Positions 53,813-64,000 of a stretch of 64,000 bases of DNA are shown here, in pieces. The notes below the pieces were generated by a model. The model was not told the DNA's origin. It did not search any database and saw nothing but the letters and a program-made list of their open reading frames with translations. The stretch is from Carboxylicivirga caseinilyticus (lineage in GTDB: Bacteria > Bacteroidota > Bacteroidia > Bacteroidales > Marinilabiliaceae): the NCBI GenBank assembly GCA_025499705.1, contig JAFMVE010000005.1, positions 154,884 through 218,883 on the forward strand, in the 5' to 3' direction. The translations under genes were made by a program, and so were the position numbers. The stretch's first letter is position 1. Each line of letters begins with the position of its first letter.

Positions 53813-54787
53813 ATGATTACGATAGCCGAACTTCAAAATATTGTTGAAAAAGCATTACAAAAAGAAAACTTTGTAACGGAACCACAGGGGCTTTACCAAC
53901 CCATTGAGTACGTAATGTCATTGGGTGGGAAAAGAATTCGTCCTACCATGTGTCTGGCCGGATTTTTTCTTTTTAACGATGATTTTGAAAAAGCATTACC
54001 TGCAGGGCTGGGTCTTGAAATATTTCACAATTTCACCCTACTCCACGACGATGTTATGGATAATGCAGATGTTCGTCGTAATCAGCCAACCGTTCATAAA
54101 AAATGGGACGAAAACACTGCCATCTTATCCGGCGATGCAATGTTAATCAAAGCCTATCAATATGTTTGTAAAACGGATACATCTGTTTTAAAACCTTTGC
54201 TCGATCTTTTTAGCATTACGGCACTAGAAGTATGTGAAGGGCAGCAATACGATATGGAGTTTGAAACCAGAAACGATGTAAGTGCAGATGAGTACTTGAA
54301 TATGATCCGTTTAAAAACGGCTGTTCTATTGGCTGGCAGTTTAAAAGCCGGTGCCATAGTTGCCAATGCCAATGCAGAAGATGCTGAAAATCTGTATCAA
54401 TTTGGTGAGAACATTGGTTTGGCATTTCAGTTACAGGACGATTTTCTGGATGTTTATGGAGATGAAAAAACATTCGGCAAAGCCATTGGGGGAGATATTG
54501 TTGCAAACAAGAAAACATTTTTACTAATAAATGCGTTACAAAAGGCGTCAGGATCTTTGCGTGATGAATTGCAAAATTGGATTAACGTAGAGACCTTCGA
54601 CCGTGAACAAAAGATTAATGCTGTAAGAAATATCTATAATCAATTAGGTATTGATAAGATTGCCAAAGACAAGATGCATGAGTATTTTCAAGTGGCCCTT
54701 AAATCTCTGGAAAAAGTGAACGGCAAAGAATCTATGAAATCAGAATTGCGCGATTTTGCAGTAAAACTGATTGAACGATCACGATAA
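53813..54787 (+). CDS. Polyprenyl diphosphate synthase
   Basis: A 324-residue all-helical trans-isoprenyl synthase that adds isopentenyl diphosphate units to an allylic primer using Mg2+. First Asp-rich motif D-D-V-M-D at 79-83, preceded by G-G-K-R-I-R-P; second motif D-D-F-L-D at 209-213. The residue five positions before the first Asp motif is Phe (74), which in this family tends to limit chain length (farnesyl or geranylgeranyl range). This is inference. It lies between the MMPL exporter and atpD. Confidence 0.88.
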   Translation: MITIAELQNIVEKALQKENFVTEPQGLYQPIEYVMSLGGKRIRPTMCLAGFFLFNDDFEKALPAGLGLEIFHNFTLLHDDVMDNADVRRNQPTVHKKWDENTAILSGDAMLIKAYQYVCKTDTSVLKPLLDLFSITALEVCEGQQYDMEFETRNDVSADEYLNMIRLKTAVLLAGSLKAGAIVANANAEDAENLYQFGENIGLAFQLQDDFLDVYGDEKTFGKAIGGDIVANKKTFLLINALQKASGSLRDELQNWINVETFDREQKINAVRNIYNQLGIDKIAKDKMHEYFQVALKSLEKVNGKESMKSELRDFAVKLIERSR

Positions 54788-54792
54788 ATTGA

Positions 54793-56343
<1,551 letters not shown>

Positions 56344-56589
56344 ATGGACTTACATTGTGAAATAGTGACACCGTTGCAGGTGATTTATGACGAACCGGTG
56401 GGTATGGTTCAGGTGCCCGGCGAAAAAGGCTCTTTCACTGTTTTAAAAGGCCATGCTCCAGTTGTTTCTGTTTTATCCGAAGGCACAATCAGAGTGATTG
56501 GTAAAAGTGGTCATGAAAAGCTTTTTAAATGCAAAAGTGGTGTTGTTGAATGTAAGAATAATAAGATGGTTATTCTAATACACGAATAG
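56344..56589 (+). CDS. atpC: F1F0 ATP synthase epsilon subunit, short form
   Basis: An 81-residue epsilon subunit made only of the N-terminal beta-sandwich: C-E-I-V-T-P-L-Q-V-I-Y and the V-P-G-E-K-G-S-F-T-V-L-K-G-H-A-P core. The C-terminal helical hairpin that inhibits ATP hydrolysis in E. coli (about 50 residues) is absent. It starts at the base after the atpD stop, so it is coupled. A terminator follows. Confidence 0.92.
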   Translation: MDLHCEIVTPLQVIYDEPVGMVQVPGEKGSFTVLKGHAPVVSVLSEGTIRVIGKSGHEKLFKCKSGVVECKNNKMVILIHE

Positions 56590-56614
56590 AAGTCTTTTAC
56601 AATACTTAAAATAT

Positions 56615-56645
56615 AAATCCCGGTAGCATCTGGGATTTTTTTATT
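56615..56645 (+). terminator. Terminator of atpDC
   Basis: AAATCCC (56615-56621) and GGGATTT (56632-56638), extended by one G-U pair, are followed by a long T-rich run. Confidence 0.75.
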
Positions 56646-56663
56646 TTTGAGGAAATTTTTAGA

Positions 56664-57692
56664 ATGAAGAAAATTCTTATCATACGACTAAGCTCAATTG
56701 GCGACATTATCCAATGCATGTCGGTAGTTACCGGATTGAAAAATAAGTTTCCCGACTCAGAACTTCATTGGGTTGTAAGGGCTGATTTGGCTTCATTGGT
56801 TAAAATTGACCCGCGAATTGATAAGCTTTGGGAGTTTGACCGAAAAGAAGGCTTCGCCGGAGTTTTCAAACTGGGATCCAAATTAAAAGCTGAGAAGTAT
56901 GATTTAATTTATGATGCGCACAGTAACATCCGTTCTAATATCTTGAAACTCGTTTTATGTCCATTTGGCATCTGTAATCTATTCAATATAAACAGACTTG
57001 TTACCCGACATAAGGATCGTTTCAAAAGGTTTTTACTATTTAACTTCGGCATTAATTATTTACCTAATCCTTTTAAGGCACTGGATTCCTTTCGTCTTCC
57101 TATTCTAAATAAATGGAATCTAACCGATTTTAATACTCCTTTTAACGACTGGCACTTTCCTGATTCTGTTCAATCGAAAATCAAACAACTGGTTCTGGAT
57201 GAGATTCCTGAGAATCAAAAATGGGTAGCTCTGGTACCATCTGCCGCATGGGAACTTAAACGCTGGCCTGTCTCCTACTGGCAAAAGTTGGTTGATCTTC
57301 GCTCTGACTTATTTTTTGTAGTTCTTGGCGGACCATCTGATACTTTTTGCGAAGATATTAAATCAGTTGCTCCGGAAAGAGTGATTAACCTGGCAGGCAA
57401 AACTTTATTAATGGAAAGCTTTTGTACGGTCTGGCATGCTCCGTTTGTAATAAGCGGAGACACCGGTTTTCTGCATGCTGCAGACCTATTTCAAAAACAC
57501 GGTTTAGCCGTTATCGGACCAACTGCTTTTGGTTATCCTTCCAACGAAAATATGAAAGTTATGGAAGTGGACTTACCTTGCCGTCCTTGTACAAAAGATG
57601 GAAGTACAAAGTGTAAATTGAAAGAAATTAAAAAATGTTTAACAGACATAACTCCTGAGTTATTAGCTAGTAACATTACATTCCAGGAATAG
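56664..57692 (+). CDS. Glycosyltransferase family 9 (heptosyltransferase-like)
   Basis: A 342-residue GT-B enzyme of the ADP-heptose:LPS heptosyltransferase family. N-terminal I-I-R-L-S-S-I-G-D-I-I-Q (~5-16) and L-H-W-V-V are typical; the C-terminal domain has V-A-L-V-P-S-A-A-W-E-L-K-R-W-P, then G-D-T-G-F-L-H-A-A and an I-G-P-T motif for nucleotide-sugar binding. It is expected to add a sugar to the inner core of lipopolysaccharide at the cytoplasmic face. Monocistronic, near no other LPS gene here. Confidence 0.86.
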   Translation: MKKILIIRLSSIGDIIQCMSVVTGLKNKFPDSELHWVVRADLASLVKIDPRIDKLWEFDRKEGFAGVFKLGSKLKAEKYDLIYDAHSNIRSNILKLVLCPFGICNLFNINRLVTRHKDRFKRFLLFNFGINYLPNPFKALDSFRLPILNKWNLTDFNTPFNDWHFPDSVQSKIKQLVLDEIPENQKWVALVPSAAWELKRWPVSYWQKLVDLRSDLFFVVLGGPSDTFCEDIKSVAPERVINLAGKTLLMESFCTVWHAPFVISGDTGFLHAADLFQKHGLAVIGPTAFGYPSNENMKVMEVDLPCRPCTKDGSTKCKLKEIKKCLTDITPELLASNITFQE

Positions 57693-57774
57693 ATTGAACT
57701 TTCCATGCATTTTTGTTAAAACCTTACAAATATTATGTCGTATAGATGGGGATTAAAATATTAAACCCTCACAA

Positions 57775-58290
57775 ATGAAAAAACACATCCTGATTCTGTT
57801 GCTTCTGTTTCTTGCAGGAACTTCAGAAGAAGCCTTTTGTCAGATGACAAAATTCAAGGCACTTTTTCTTTACAATTTTACTCAAAACGTTGAATGGCCA
57901 CCCAACACTATTTCATCAAACGAATTTATAATCACCGTAGTAGGGGATGATGAGATGGCTGGGGAATTGGAAAAACTGGCACAGGTTAAAAAAGTTGGAT
58001 CCAAAACAATGGTTATTAAACAAACGAATCAGGTAAAGGAAATAAACGATTCTCATGTTGTCTTTTTGAGTTCAACCAAATCTGATCTGATGTCTAGACT
58101 TGCAATTCAGCAGGAAGGTCAGCCTGTACTGTTAATAAGCAGTAAGGAAGGATTATGTAAAGATGGTGCTGCCATTTGTTTTACAACCGTTGATGGCAAA
58201 CTACGCTATCAAATAAACGAAGACAATATTAATGCAAGAAGTCTGAAAGTAAATAACAAATTAATTTCATTGGGAATATCCACAAACTAA
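57775..58290 (+). CDS. YfiR/DUF4154-family periplasmic protein, module 1
   Basis: A 171-residue exported protein: signal peptide to ~23 (ending EAFCQ), then K-F-K-A-L-F-L-Y-N-F-T-Q-N-V-E-W-P-P (~26-43), L-I-S-S-K-E-G-L-C-K-D-G-A-A-I-C-F and a G-K-L-R-Y-Q-I-N strand. Same length as, and about two thirds identical by eye to, the copy at 60946. Two cysteines (around 125 and 132) may form a disulfide. Immediately followed (18 bases) by a TonB-dependent receptor. The probable role is a periplasmic signal or inhibitor protein responding to the receptor (inference from gene pairing). Confidence 0.84.
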   Translation: MKKHILILLLLFLAGTSEEAFCQMTKFKALFLYNFTQNVEWPPNTISSNEFIITVVGDDEMAGELEKLAQVKKVGSKTMVIKQTNQVKEINDSHVVFLSSTKSDLMSRLAIQQEGQPVLLISSKEGLCKDGAAICFTTVDGKLRYQINEDNINARSLKVNNKLISLGISTN

Positions 58291-58308
58291 TCAATGAATC
58301 AAATAAAA

Positions 58309-60780
58309 ATGAATCTTAGATATTTATTACTTATCGTTTTGGTTGTCTCATTCTTCAACCAAAATTTTGCTCAGGAACAACCAAAGACAAAGACTCGTGA
58401 AGAGGTTTTAAGTATGACGATGGAGGAAATGTCGTCACTACCACTTGAGGAGTTAATGAGTTTAATGGATGTAGTTGGTGTGTCTTCTTTAGAAGAGTTA
58501 TACAATCTACTTTTGAACAAGAATGTTGTTTCAGCATCAAAGAAAGAAGAAAGCATTTTTGATTCTCCTCTTTCTACTACAGTTCTATCGCACGACCAGA
58601 TTATTGCTTCGGGTGCAACAAGTATTGAGGAAGCATTGCGTCTGGTTCCGGGAGTCATTGTTCGTGAAAAGACAAATGGCAATTATGATGTTCATATAAG
58701 AGGAAACGACAATCTTCCTTCTAAAAACCTGCTTCTGTATTCCGAAAACATGAATACATTAGTAATGATTAACGGAAGATCGGTTTTTAACTATTCACAT
58801 GGAGGAACACTTTGGGAAACCTTACCGGTTAGTTTCGAAGATATTGATCGTATCGAAGTGGTAAGAGGTCCTTCCAGTGCATTATACGGCCCTAATGCAG
58901 TAACCGGTGTAATCAATATTATTACACAAACAATCAGCCAAGAAACACCGCTTATCTCTGGTAATCTTAATGGTGGCAGTCAAAGCACCTATATGGGTGA
59001 TCTTGCAATACGCAAACAGCTAAATGATAAAATTAGTCTGGGTGTTACAGGTAATTTTGAGACACGCGATAGAAAAACAGATGAAATATACATCTACAGC
59101 AGAGACGGTTCTCAACTAAGCATCGACGGTGAAAATGTAGGCAATGGTTATTACTCTCTGGATGAGATAAACCAAATGAGAAGTGGGAACCAGGAAATTT
59201 GGCCTCCATACACAGTTGGCAATGAAATTTATGATATATATAAGTCGTTTCCTGATCCTGAAAGATCGAAGTACAGATATGGTGTAAACGGTTATCTTGA
59301 TGTAAATCCAACCAGCGAAACATCAGTTCAAATCATGGGTGGTTATCAAAACTCTGAAGTGATGACCTCAACAATGGGTGATGTACCTACTCCTTATTCA
59401 ACCAAACTGGCATCAACCGGCTATGTTGATTTACGAGCTAAAATTTATGATTTCTCTTTACAAGCCAATTATAACGGCGGTACAATTGATTATATGTCGG
59501 GTAACGAAGGATTTGAACTGGATAATGAACAATATTCATTTTTGGCTGAATACAATAAAAAATTCCGCAACTTGTCTGTTCGTCCCGGGTTTAGTTACCA
59601 AAGTATTTCGTACGATGACAGTAAACACATTTCAGAAGTAGGCAAAGGTTATTTAAATCAAAAGCAAACCATCAATATCATGGCAGGTAGCTTAAGACTT
59701 GACTATCTGTTAACAGAACGTTTACGTTTGGTTGCTGCCCTGCGTGCTGAAAAATACGATAACATGGATGATATTTATGCTTCATGGCAGTTCATAAGTA
59801 CGTACAAATTGAATGATAAAAATCTGATTCGTGCCGTTTATTCAAGGGCCAATCAATCTGCATTCCTGATTAACACCTACTCAAATTACACATGGAATAT
59901 TGTTAATATGAGATCTCCAAAAATCATGCAGTTTGACGGGCACAAGGACAACAAACTTAAAACAACTGACATGGTTGAGATAGGATTCAGATCAAGACCA
60001 GATAAAAGTGTTTTGATTGATGTGGAAGCCTTTTATAACCGTTCAAAAGATTTTGTAGGCTTAGCTCCGGATATGACTTCCTTAGCTGTATTTAATCCTT
60101 TAGCTGTTATCACTGGCGCAGCAACAGTGCAAGAAAATATAAATGCCATTGTCAATCTATCTTTTCAGAATATGGATTTAGTTTCCAATCAGTTCGGTGC
60201 TTCCGTTTCGTTAGATTGGGTTCTATCTGAAAAATTAATGGCAACAGGTCATGTTACTTACCAGCAAACCACAGTTGATAATTACGTACCTTATTCCAGA
60301 AATGAAATCCTGTATTACCAGTCCTCTATAGCTCAATCAGACCCGGATCTGGCAACTAAAATCAATCAGGCTTTGGTTGATTACGCAACCGGAGTTCAAA
60401 CAGGTGAAATTGATCCTGCTAAACAAACGTATGCAATTGTGAATTCTGTAAGCGACATACAGGAAGGAACAGAGAATAATTTTAAGCATGAAGCAACTCC
60501 ATCTTTCTGGGGTAGTTTGTCAATCACCTATCGCCCTACAAAGAAAATTGAGTTTTTCCCACAGGCATATTTCTATGGTGAGCAAAGTTTCATCAATCAA
60601 TACGGTGTTATTGATATTGAACCATCCGTAAATCTTAACCTGAAAGCTTCCTACAAAGCAACAGATAACCTTACATTCTTTGTGAATTGCAGAAACCTGT
60701 TGAATACAGAAAAAGTTCAGTTCGCCTATATGGATAAAATTGGTGGATTGTATCTGGCTGGTTTAAACTTTAAGTGGTAA
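58309..60780 (+). CDS. TonB-dependent receptor, module 1
   Basis: An 823-residue outer-membrane receptor. Signal peptide to ~22 (ending NFAQ), an acidic N-terminal stretch of ~70 residues (M-T-M-E-E-M-S-S-L-P-L-E-E-L-M), then S-A-S-K-K-E-E-S-I-F-D-S-P-L-S-T and the plug (D-Q-I-I-A-S-G-A-T-S-I-E-E-A-L-R-L-V-P-G-V, R-V-V-R-G-P-S-S-A-L-Y-G-P-N-A-V-T-G-V-I). The barrel fills the rest and ends in an aromatic residue. I prefer ATG 58309 over 58294 because it matches the spacing and start of the paralogue. Substrate unknown; no SusD-like gene is adjacent. A strong terminator follows. Confidence 0.88.
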   Translation: MNLRYLLLIVLVVSFFNQNFAQEQPKTKTREEVLSMTMEEMSSLPLEELMSLMDVVGVSSLEELYNLLLNKNVVSASKKEESIFDSPLSTTVLSHDQIIASGATSIEEALRLVPGVIVREKTNGNYDVHIRGNDNLPSKNLLLYSENMNTLVMINGRSVFNYSHGGTLWETLPVSFEDIDRIEVVRGPSSALYGPNAVTGVINIITQTISQETPLISGNLNGGSQSTYMGDLAIRKQLNDKISLGVTGNFETRDRKTDEIYIYSRDGSQLSIDGENVGNGYYSLDEINQMRSGNQEIWPPYTVGNEIYDIYKSFPDPERSKYRYGVNGYLDVNPTSETSVQIMGGYQNSEVMTSTMGDVPTPYSTKLASTGYVDLRAKIYDFSLQANYNGGTIDYMSGNEGFELDNEQYSFLAEYNKKFRNLSVRPGFSYQSISYDDSKHISEVGKGYLNQKQTINIMAGSLRLDYLLTERLRLVAALRAEKYDNMDDIYASWQFISTYKLNDKNLIRAVYSRANQSAFLINTYSNYTWNIVNMRSPKIMQFDGHKDNKLKTTDMVEIGFRSRPDKSVLIDVEAFYNRSKDFVGLAPDMTSLAVFNPLAVITGAATVQENINAIVNLSFQNMDLVSNQFGASVSLDWVLSEKLMATGHVTYQQTTVDNYVPYSRNEILYYQSSIAQSDPDLATKINQALVDYATGVQTGEIDPAKQTYAIVNSVSDIQEGTENNFKHEATPSFWGSLSITYRPTKKIEFFPQAYFYGEQSFINQYGVIDIEPSVNLNLKASYKATDNLTFFVNCRNLLNTEKVQFAYMDKIGGLYLAGLNFKW

Positions 60781-60800
60781 ATAAGAGTTAATTAAGATAA

Positions 60801-60834
60801 AAGGGATTGTCGAAAAGGCAATCCCTTTTTTTTT
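60801..60834 (+). terminator. Terminator after the first receptor gene
   Basis: An 11-bp stem with one G-U pair (60801-60811 with 60817-60827), a 5-base loop and eight T. It separates the two receptor modules, so they are separate transcripts. Confidence 0.85.
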
Positions 60835-60907
60835 ATAGTTTCTCTTTCAAAAACACACATTTATTTAATTTTTTTTCACAAATCATAACCATATTAAATA
60901 GGGTGCG

Positions 60908-60915
60908 TATATTTG
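60908..60915 (+). promoter_or_regulatory. -7 promoter element of module 2
   Basis: TATATTTG fits TAnnTTTG and lies 30 bases before the ATG of the YfiR-like gene. A clear TTTG at the usual upstream distance is missing. Confidence 0.5.
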
Positions 60916-60945
60916 GGTGACTTTATTAATGTAAACCTAATCCAG

Positions 60946-61461
60946 ATGAAGCAAAAATTAGTTTTTTTGTTGTTGGTACTTTGTTTTGCCACAACAGAAG
61001 AAGCTTTTAGCCAGATGGCTAAATTTAAAGCACTCTTTCTCTACAACTTCACACAGAATGTCGAATGGCCTCCAAGCGCCAGTAACCCAAATGAATTTGT
61101 TATCACCGTAATAGGCGACAAAGAAATGGCTACCGAGCTGGAAAAGCTTGCTCAGGTTAAAAAGGTGGGTACCAAAACCATTGTGATTAAGCAAGAGAAT
61201 CAGGTAAAAAACCTTGAAGATTCACAAGTTATTTTTCTTAGCGCGGGTAAATCAAGCTTAATGTCGATGCTTTCTTCCGATCAGGATGGAAAACCAACAT
61301 TATTGATAAGCAGTAAAGAAGGGCTTTGCAGCGACGGTGCAGCAATTTCATTTACCACAGTTGATGGCAAACTTCGTTATGAAATCTGCTCAACCAACAT
61401 TGAAAAACATGGACTTAAGGTAAATAACAAACTATTGTCTTTAGGTATCCCTGTTAACTAA
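60946..61461 (+). CDS. YfiR/DUF4154-family periplasmic protein, module 2
   Basis: A 171-residue exported protein with a signal peptide to ~23 (ending EAFSQ), then K-F-K-A-L-F-L-Y-N-F-T-Q-N-V-E-W-P-P and L-I-S-S-K-E-G-L-C-S-D-G-A-A-I-S-F as in module 1. One of the two cysteines of the first copy is Ser here. ATG 60946 is chosen; an in-frame TTG 33 bases upstream would displace the signal peptide. The receptor gene starts 19 bases downstream, the same spacing as in module 1. Confidence 0.85.
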   Translation: MKQKLVFLLLVLCFATTEEAFSQMAKFKALFLYNFTQNVEWPPSASNPNEFVITVIGDKEMATELEKLAQVKKVGTKTIVIKQENQVKNLEDSQVIFLSAGKSSLMSMLSSDQDGKPTLLISSKEGLCSDGAAISFTTVDGKLRYEICSTNIEKHGLKVNNKLLSLGIPVN

Positions 61462-61480
61462 CCAAACAAAACTGACAAAC

Positions 61481-63877
61481 ATGAAACTTAGATATATTTT
61501 TGCCATTGTAATGGCTTTGGCTATTACTATGCCTGCCATATCGCAAGAAAAGAAGAAAACACGCGAAGAAGTCCTGAATATGACGATGGAAGAAATGTCG
61601 TCATTACCACTTGAGGAATTGATGGGACTTATGGATATTGTTGGAGTGTCTTCCATTGAAGAACTTTATGATTTGCTGTTAAACAAAGACGTTACTTCAG
61701 CATCCAAAAAAGAAGAGAGTCTTTTTGATTCTCCATTATCAACAACCGTATTAAGTCATGATGAAATACAATCTTCAGGAGCTACCTGTATAGAGGAAGC
61801 GTTACGTTTGGTTCCGGGCATCATCGTTCGTGAAAAGAACAATGGGAACTATGATGTTCATATACGAGGATTAGACAACCTACCTCCAAAAAACATGATG
61901 TTGCAATCAGAGAATACAAGTACTTTGGTAATGATCAACGGACGCCCTGTATTTAACTATGCAATGGGTGGAATAATTTGGGAATCGTTGCCTGTGAGCC
62001 TTGGAGATATTGACCGCATTGAGGTGGTACGTGGTCCTTCAAGCGCTTTATACGGACCTAATGCAGTGTCGGGAGCCATCAATATTATCACCAAAACAAT
62101 TGACTCTTCTACACCTCTGATTTCAGCCAATATTCAGGGAGGAAACCTTAATACTTATATGGGCGACATAGGCTTTCGCAAGCAAATCAATTCTAAATTT
62201 AGTATTGGCGTAACCGGAAACTATGAAACCCGAAATCGAAACAACGATGAACTATATGTATTTAAAGAAGGTAAAAGCTTTTCAAAAGACGCATATGAAG
62301 TTCTGACTGATGCAAATGGATATACTTATTTAGATCCTAAAGATGACATTGATGAATTATTTCCAGACCCGGGAAAGTCGAAAGAAAAATCAGGTATCAA
62401 TGGTTATCTGTCATACGAAATAAATTCTGATGCCATCCTTAACTTATCAGGTGGTTACCAATATTCGTTTGCCAATGCCTCAACATTGGGAGATAATGCT
62501 ACATCAATGGCCGGAAGGGAATCAAAAACATCGTATGTTGATTTAAATGCCAATTTGTATGGATTTGATATTCAAGGAAGCTATATGTTCGGATTCCAGG
62601 ATTTTGGAGTAGGTAACCTTGGTTTTCAGACTGATATGGCGCAGTTTAACTCGAATATTGAATACAACCTGCAACTAAAGAATCTTAGTATTCGCCCGGG
62701 AGTTAACTATATGTCGGTTTATTACGATGATTCAAAGCACATACCAGCTTTAGGTTCCGGTTTTTTCAACGGTAAGAAAGACATGAATATCTTTGCCACC
62801 AGCTTACGACTGGATTATCTCGCAACAGAGAAATTACGCTTGGTTGCTGCATTGAGAGCCGAGAAATATGCTCATTCTGACCAATGGACTCCATCATGGC
62901 AGTTTGTTTCGTCATACAAAATCAACGATAAAAATAATTTCCGACTGGTTTATTCAAGAGCCAACCGTTCACCTTTTATCATTGATTTACACTCTAATTT
63001 CCTTTGGGACAGAGAAGGCAGACCTTCACCTGATTTTATCTACTTTGGTGGTAACAAAAACATGGATGTAATGGTATCTGATCTGTTCGAAGCAGGTTAT
63101 CGTACACGACCATCCAAAAATGTTTTAATTGATATTGAAGCCTATTATTCCAAATCGAAAAACTTCACCGTTCTTGCACCAGACAGCACTAATTTTATCA
63201 TTCCGGTTGCAATGGTTGGAACTGATCCAACTCCACTGGCAATGCCAACCGTAACGGCATATATGCAATACCAGAACATTGATCTGGAAGCCAAGCAAAT
63301 GGGACTTACGATCAGCCTTGATTGGGTTTTATCAGAGAAGCTGATTGCAAAATCTCATCTATCAGTGCAACAAACAAAATTGGATAATTATAATCCGGTG
63401 ACACGTGATGAAATGATTGCAATGCAAGCCAATGCTATCTATCCAAGCGACGGATCAAATGGCTTACTTGCTCAGAAGATTTATGAAAGTGCGATAACCG
63501 GGCAGATACCTCAATATCCTAATATGACGTCTCTTTCGGTTTCAAGTGATTATAAGCCTACAGATTATCAAAACAACTTTAAGCACGAAGCTACACCTAA
63601 TTTCTGGGGTAGTATTGGCTTGAACTATAAGCCAACTCAAAAACTGAATATTTTTTCAAACGCCTATATTTATGGCAAACAAACATTTATGAATCAATAC
63701 GACACATCAGATGTTGATTCAAAAATCATCTTGAATCTAAAAGCCAACTATCAGTTAAGCGAATCGTTATCTGTTTTTGCAAACCTGCGTAACATACTTA
63801 ATAACGAAAAACAAGAATTCGCTTTTATGGATGAAATCGGAGGATTATATTTGGTTGGTTTGAATTTTAAACTTTAG
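61481..63877 (+). CDS. TonB-dependent receptor, module 2
   Basis: A 798-residue receptor paralogous to module 1 along its whole length: signal peptide (to ~22, ending AISQ), the same acidic M-T-M-E-E-M-S-S-L-P-L-E-E-L-M stretch, S-A-S-K-K-E-E-S-L-F-D-S-P-L-S-T, plug (E-E-A-L-R-L-V-P-G-I-I-V-R, V-V-R-G-P-S-S-A-L-Y-G-P-N-A-V-S-G-A-I) and a barrel ending G-L-N-F-K-L. The N-terminus and plug are nearly identical to module 1, while the outer loops of the barrel differ, as expected if the two bind different ligands with the same periplasmic partner. Ligand unknown. No terminator before the window edge. Confidence 0.88.
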   Translation: MKLRYIFAIVMALAITMPAISQEKKKTREEVLNMTMEEMSSLPLEELMGLMDIVGVSSIEELYDLLLNKDVTSASKKEESLFDSPLSTTVLSHDEIQSSGATCIEEALRLVPGIIVREKNNGNYDVHIRGLDNLPPKNMMLQSENTSTLVMINGRPVFNYAMGGIIWESLPVSLGDIDRIEVVRGPSSALYGPNAVSGAINIITKTIDSSTPLISANIQGGNLNTYMGDIGFRKQINSKFSIGVTGNYETRNRNNDELYVFKEGKSFSKDAYEVLTDANGYTYLDPKDDIDELFPDPGKSKEKSGINGYLSYEINSDAILNLSGGYQYSFANASTLGDNATSMAGRESKTSYVDLNANLYGFDIQGSYMFGFQDFGVGNLGFQTDMAQFNSNIEYNLQLKNLSIRPGVNYMSVYYDDSKHIPALGSGFFNGKKDMNIFATSLRLDYLATEKLRLVAALRAEKYAHSDQWTPSWQFVSSYKINDKNNFRLVYSRANRSPFIIDLHSNFLWDREGRPSPDFIYFGGNKNMDVMVSDLFEAGYRTRPSKNVLIDIEAYYSKSKNFTVLAPDSTNFIIPVAMVGTDPTPLAMPTVTAYMQYQNIDLEAKQMGLTISLDWVLSEKLIAKSHLSVQQTKLDNYNPVTRDEMIAMQANAIYPSDGSNGLLAQKIYESAITGQIPQYPNMTSLSVSSDYKPTDYQNNFKHEATPNFWGSIGLNYKPTQKLNIFSNAYIYGKQTFMNQYDTSDVDSKIILNLKANYQLSESLSVFANLRNILNNEKQEFAFMDEIGGLYLVGLNFKL

Positions 63878-63962
63878 ATATTTCATTAGAGATAAATATA
63901 GTAAGGAGGGTGTCCAAAAATTAAACATCAAAACAACGTTAGTTTCAATTTGTAATAAAATA

Positions 63963-64000
63963 TCATTTTATGTCACCCCTAAATCCCCTGAAGGGGACTT
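63963..64000. repeat. Palindromic intergenic repeat at the window edge
   Basis: CACCCCTAAATCCCCTGAAG followed by GGGACTT is of a type I recognise as scattered between genes of many Bacteroidetes. AAGTCCCC and its complement-like GGGGATTT part can fold. It is cut by the window end, so its full extent is unknown. Confidence 0.45.

Overview
The window looks like a chromosomal stretch of a Bacteroidetes bacterium, probably a marine or salt-adapted member of the Bacteroidales/Marinilabiliales type. This is an inference from gene content. The supporting signs are: promoters of the form TTTG-N19/21-TAnnTTTG, a type IX secretion C-terminal sorting domain, TonB-dependent receptors, a YfiR/DUF4154 family, low GC, few Shine-Dalgarno sites, a two-gene atpDC unit, and N-acetyl-beta-lysine (osmolyte) genes. 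I saw no rRNA, tRNA, transposase, integrase, phage gene or CRISPR array.

Layout. 1-8.7 kb holds housekeeping and envelope genes: a TPR protein cut by the window edge, prfB with its programmed +1 frameshift, an ArsC-like reductase, a T9SS-sorted secreted protein, a barrel-like protein, a lipoprotein, a DUF4097 protein, mpl and rimM. 8.7-16.3 kb is on the minus strand: thioesterase, tsaC, a packed unit ablA-ablB-two small ORFs-marC-sodium symporter, a MarR regulator and dapD. 16.7-18.7 kb has three related exported proteins with carboxypeptidase-regulatory-like domains.

19.0-32.4 kb is a complete branched-chain amino acid locus: ilvD-ilvB-ilvN-ilvC-leuA-leuC-leuD-(second isopropylmalate/citramalate synthase)-leuB-ilvA. 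It is preceded by a leader peptide rich in Ile/Leu/Val and a mutually exclusive antiterminator/terminator pair, that is, a transcription attenuator.

32.4-49.4 kb is a 17-gene minus-strand chemosensory cluster with a good promoter upstream. In transcription order it reads MCP, STAS, CheY, HPt, CheA, CheW, CheW, CheR, a kinase-like protein without its phospho-accepting histidine, CheD, CheB, a GAF/PAS membrane protein, two more CheR-like proteins, a stand-alone CheB methylesterase, a GAF membrane protein and a GAF/PAS/SpoIIE-type phosphatase. No flagellar or pilus gene is in the window, so the output is probably something other than flagellar swimming. The STAS and PP2C-type phosphatase proteins suggest that a partner-switching branch is coupled to the Che phosphorelay.

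49.5-64.0 kb has a YfiR-like periplasmic protein next to the Che promoter, an unrecognised 355-residue protein, an MMPL-type exporter, a polyprenyl synthase, atpD-atpC and a heptosyltransferase-like GT9. It ends with two tandem copies of a [YfiR-like]-[TonB-dependent receptor] module. The most interesting unit is the combination of the Che/STAS/PP2C cluster with the three YfiR paralogues and two receptors, which may form one envelope-to-cytoplasm signalling system.
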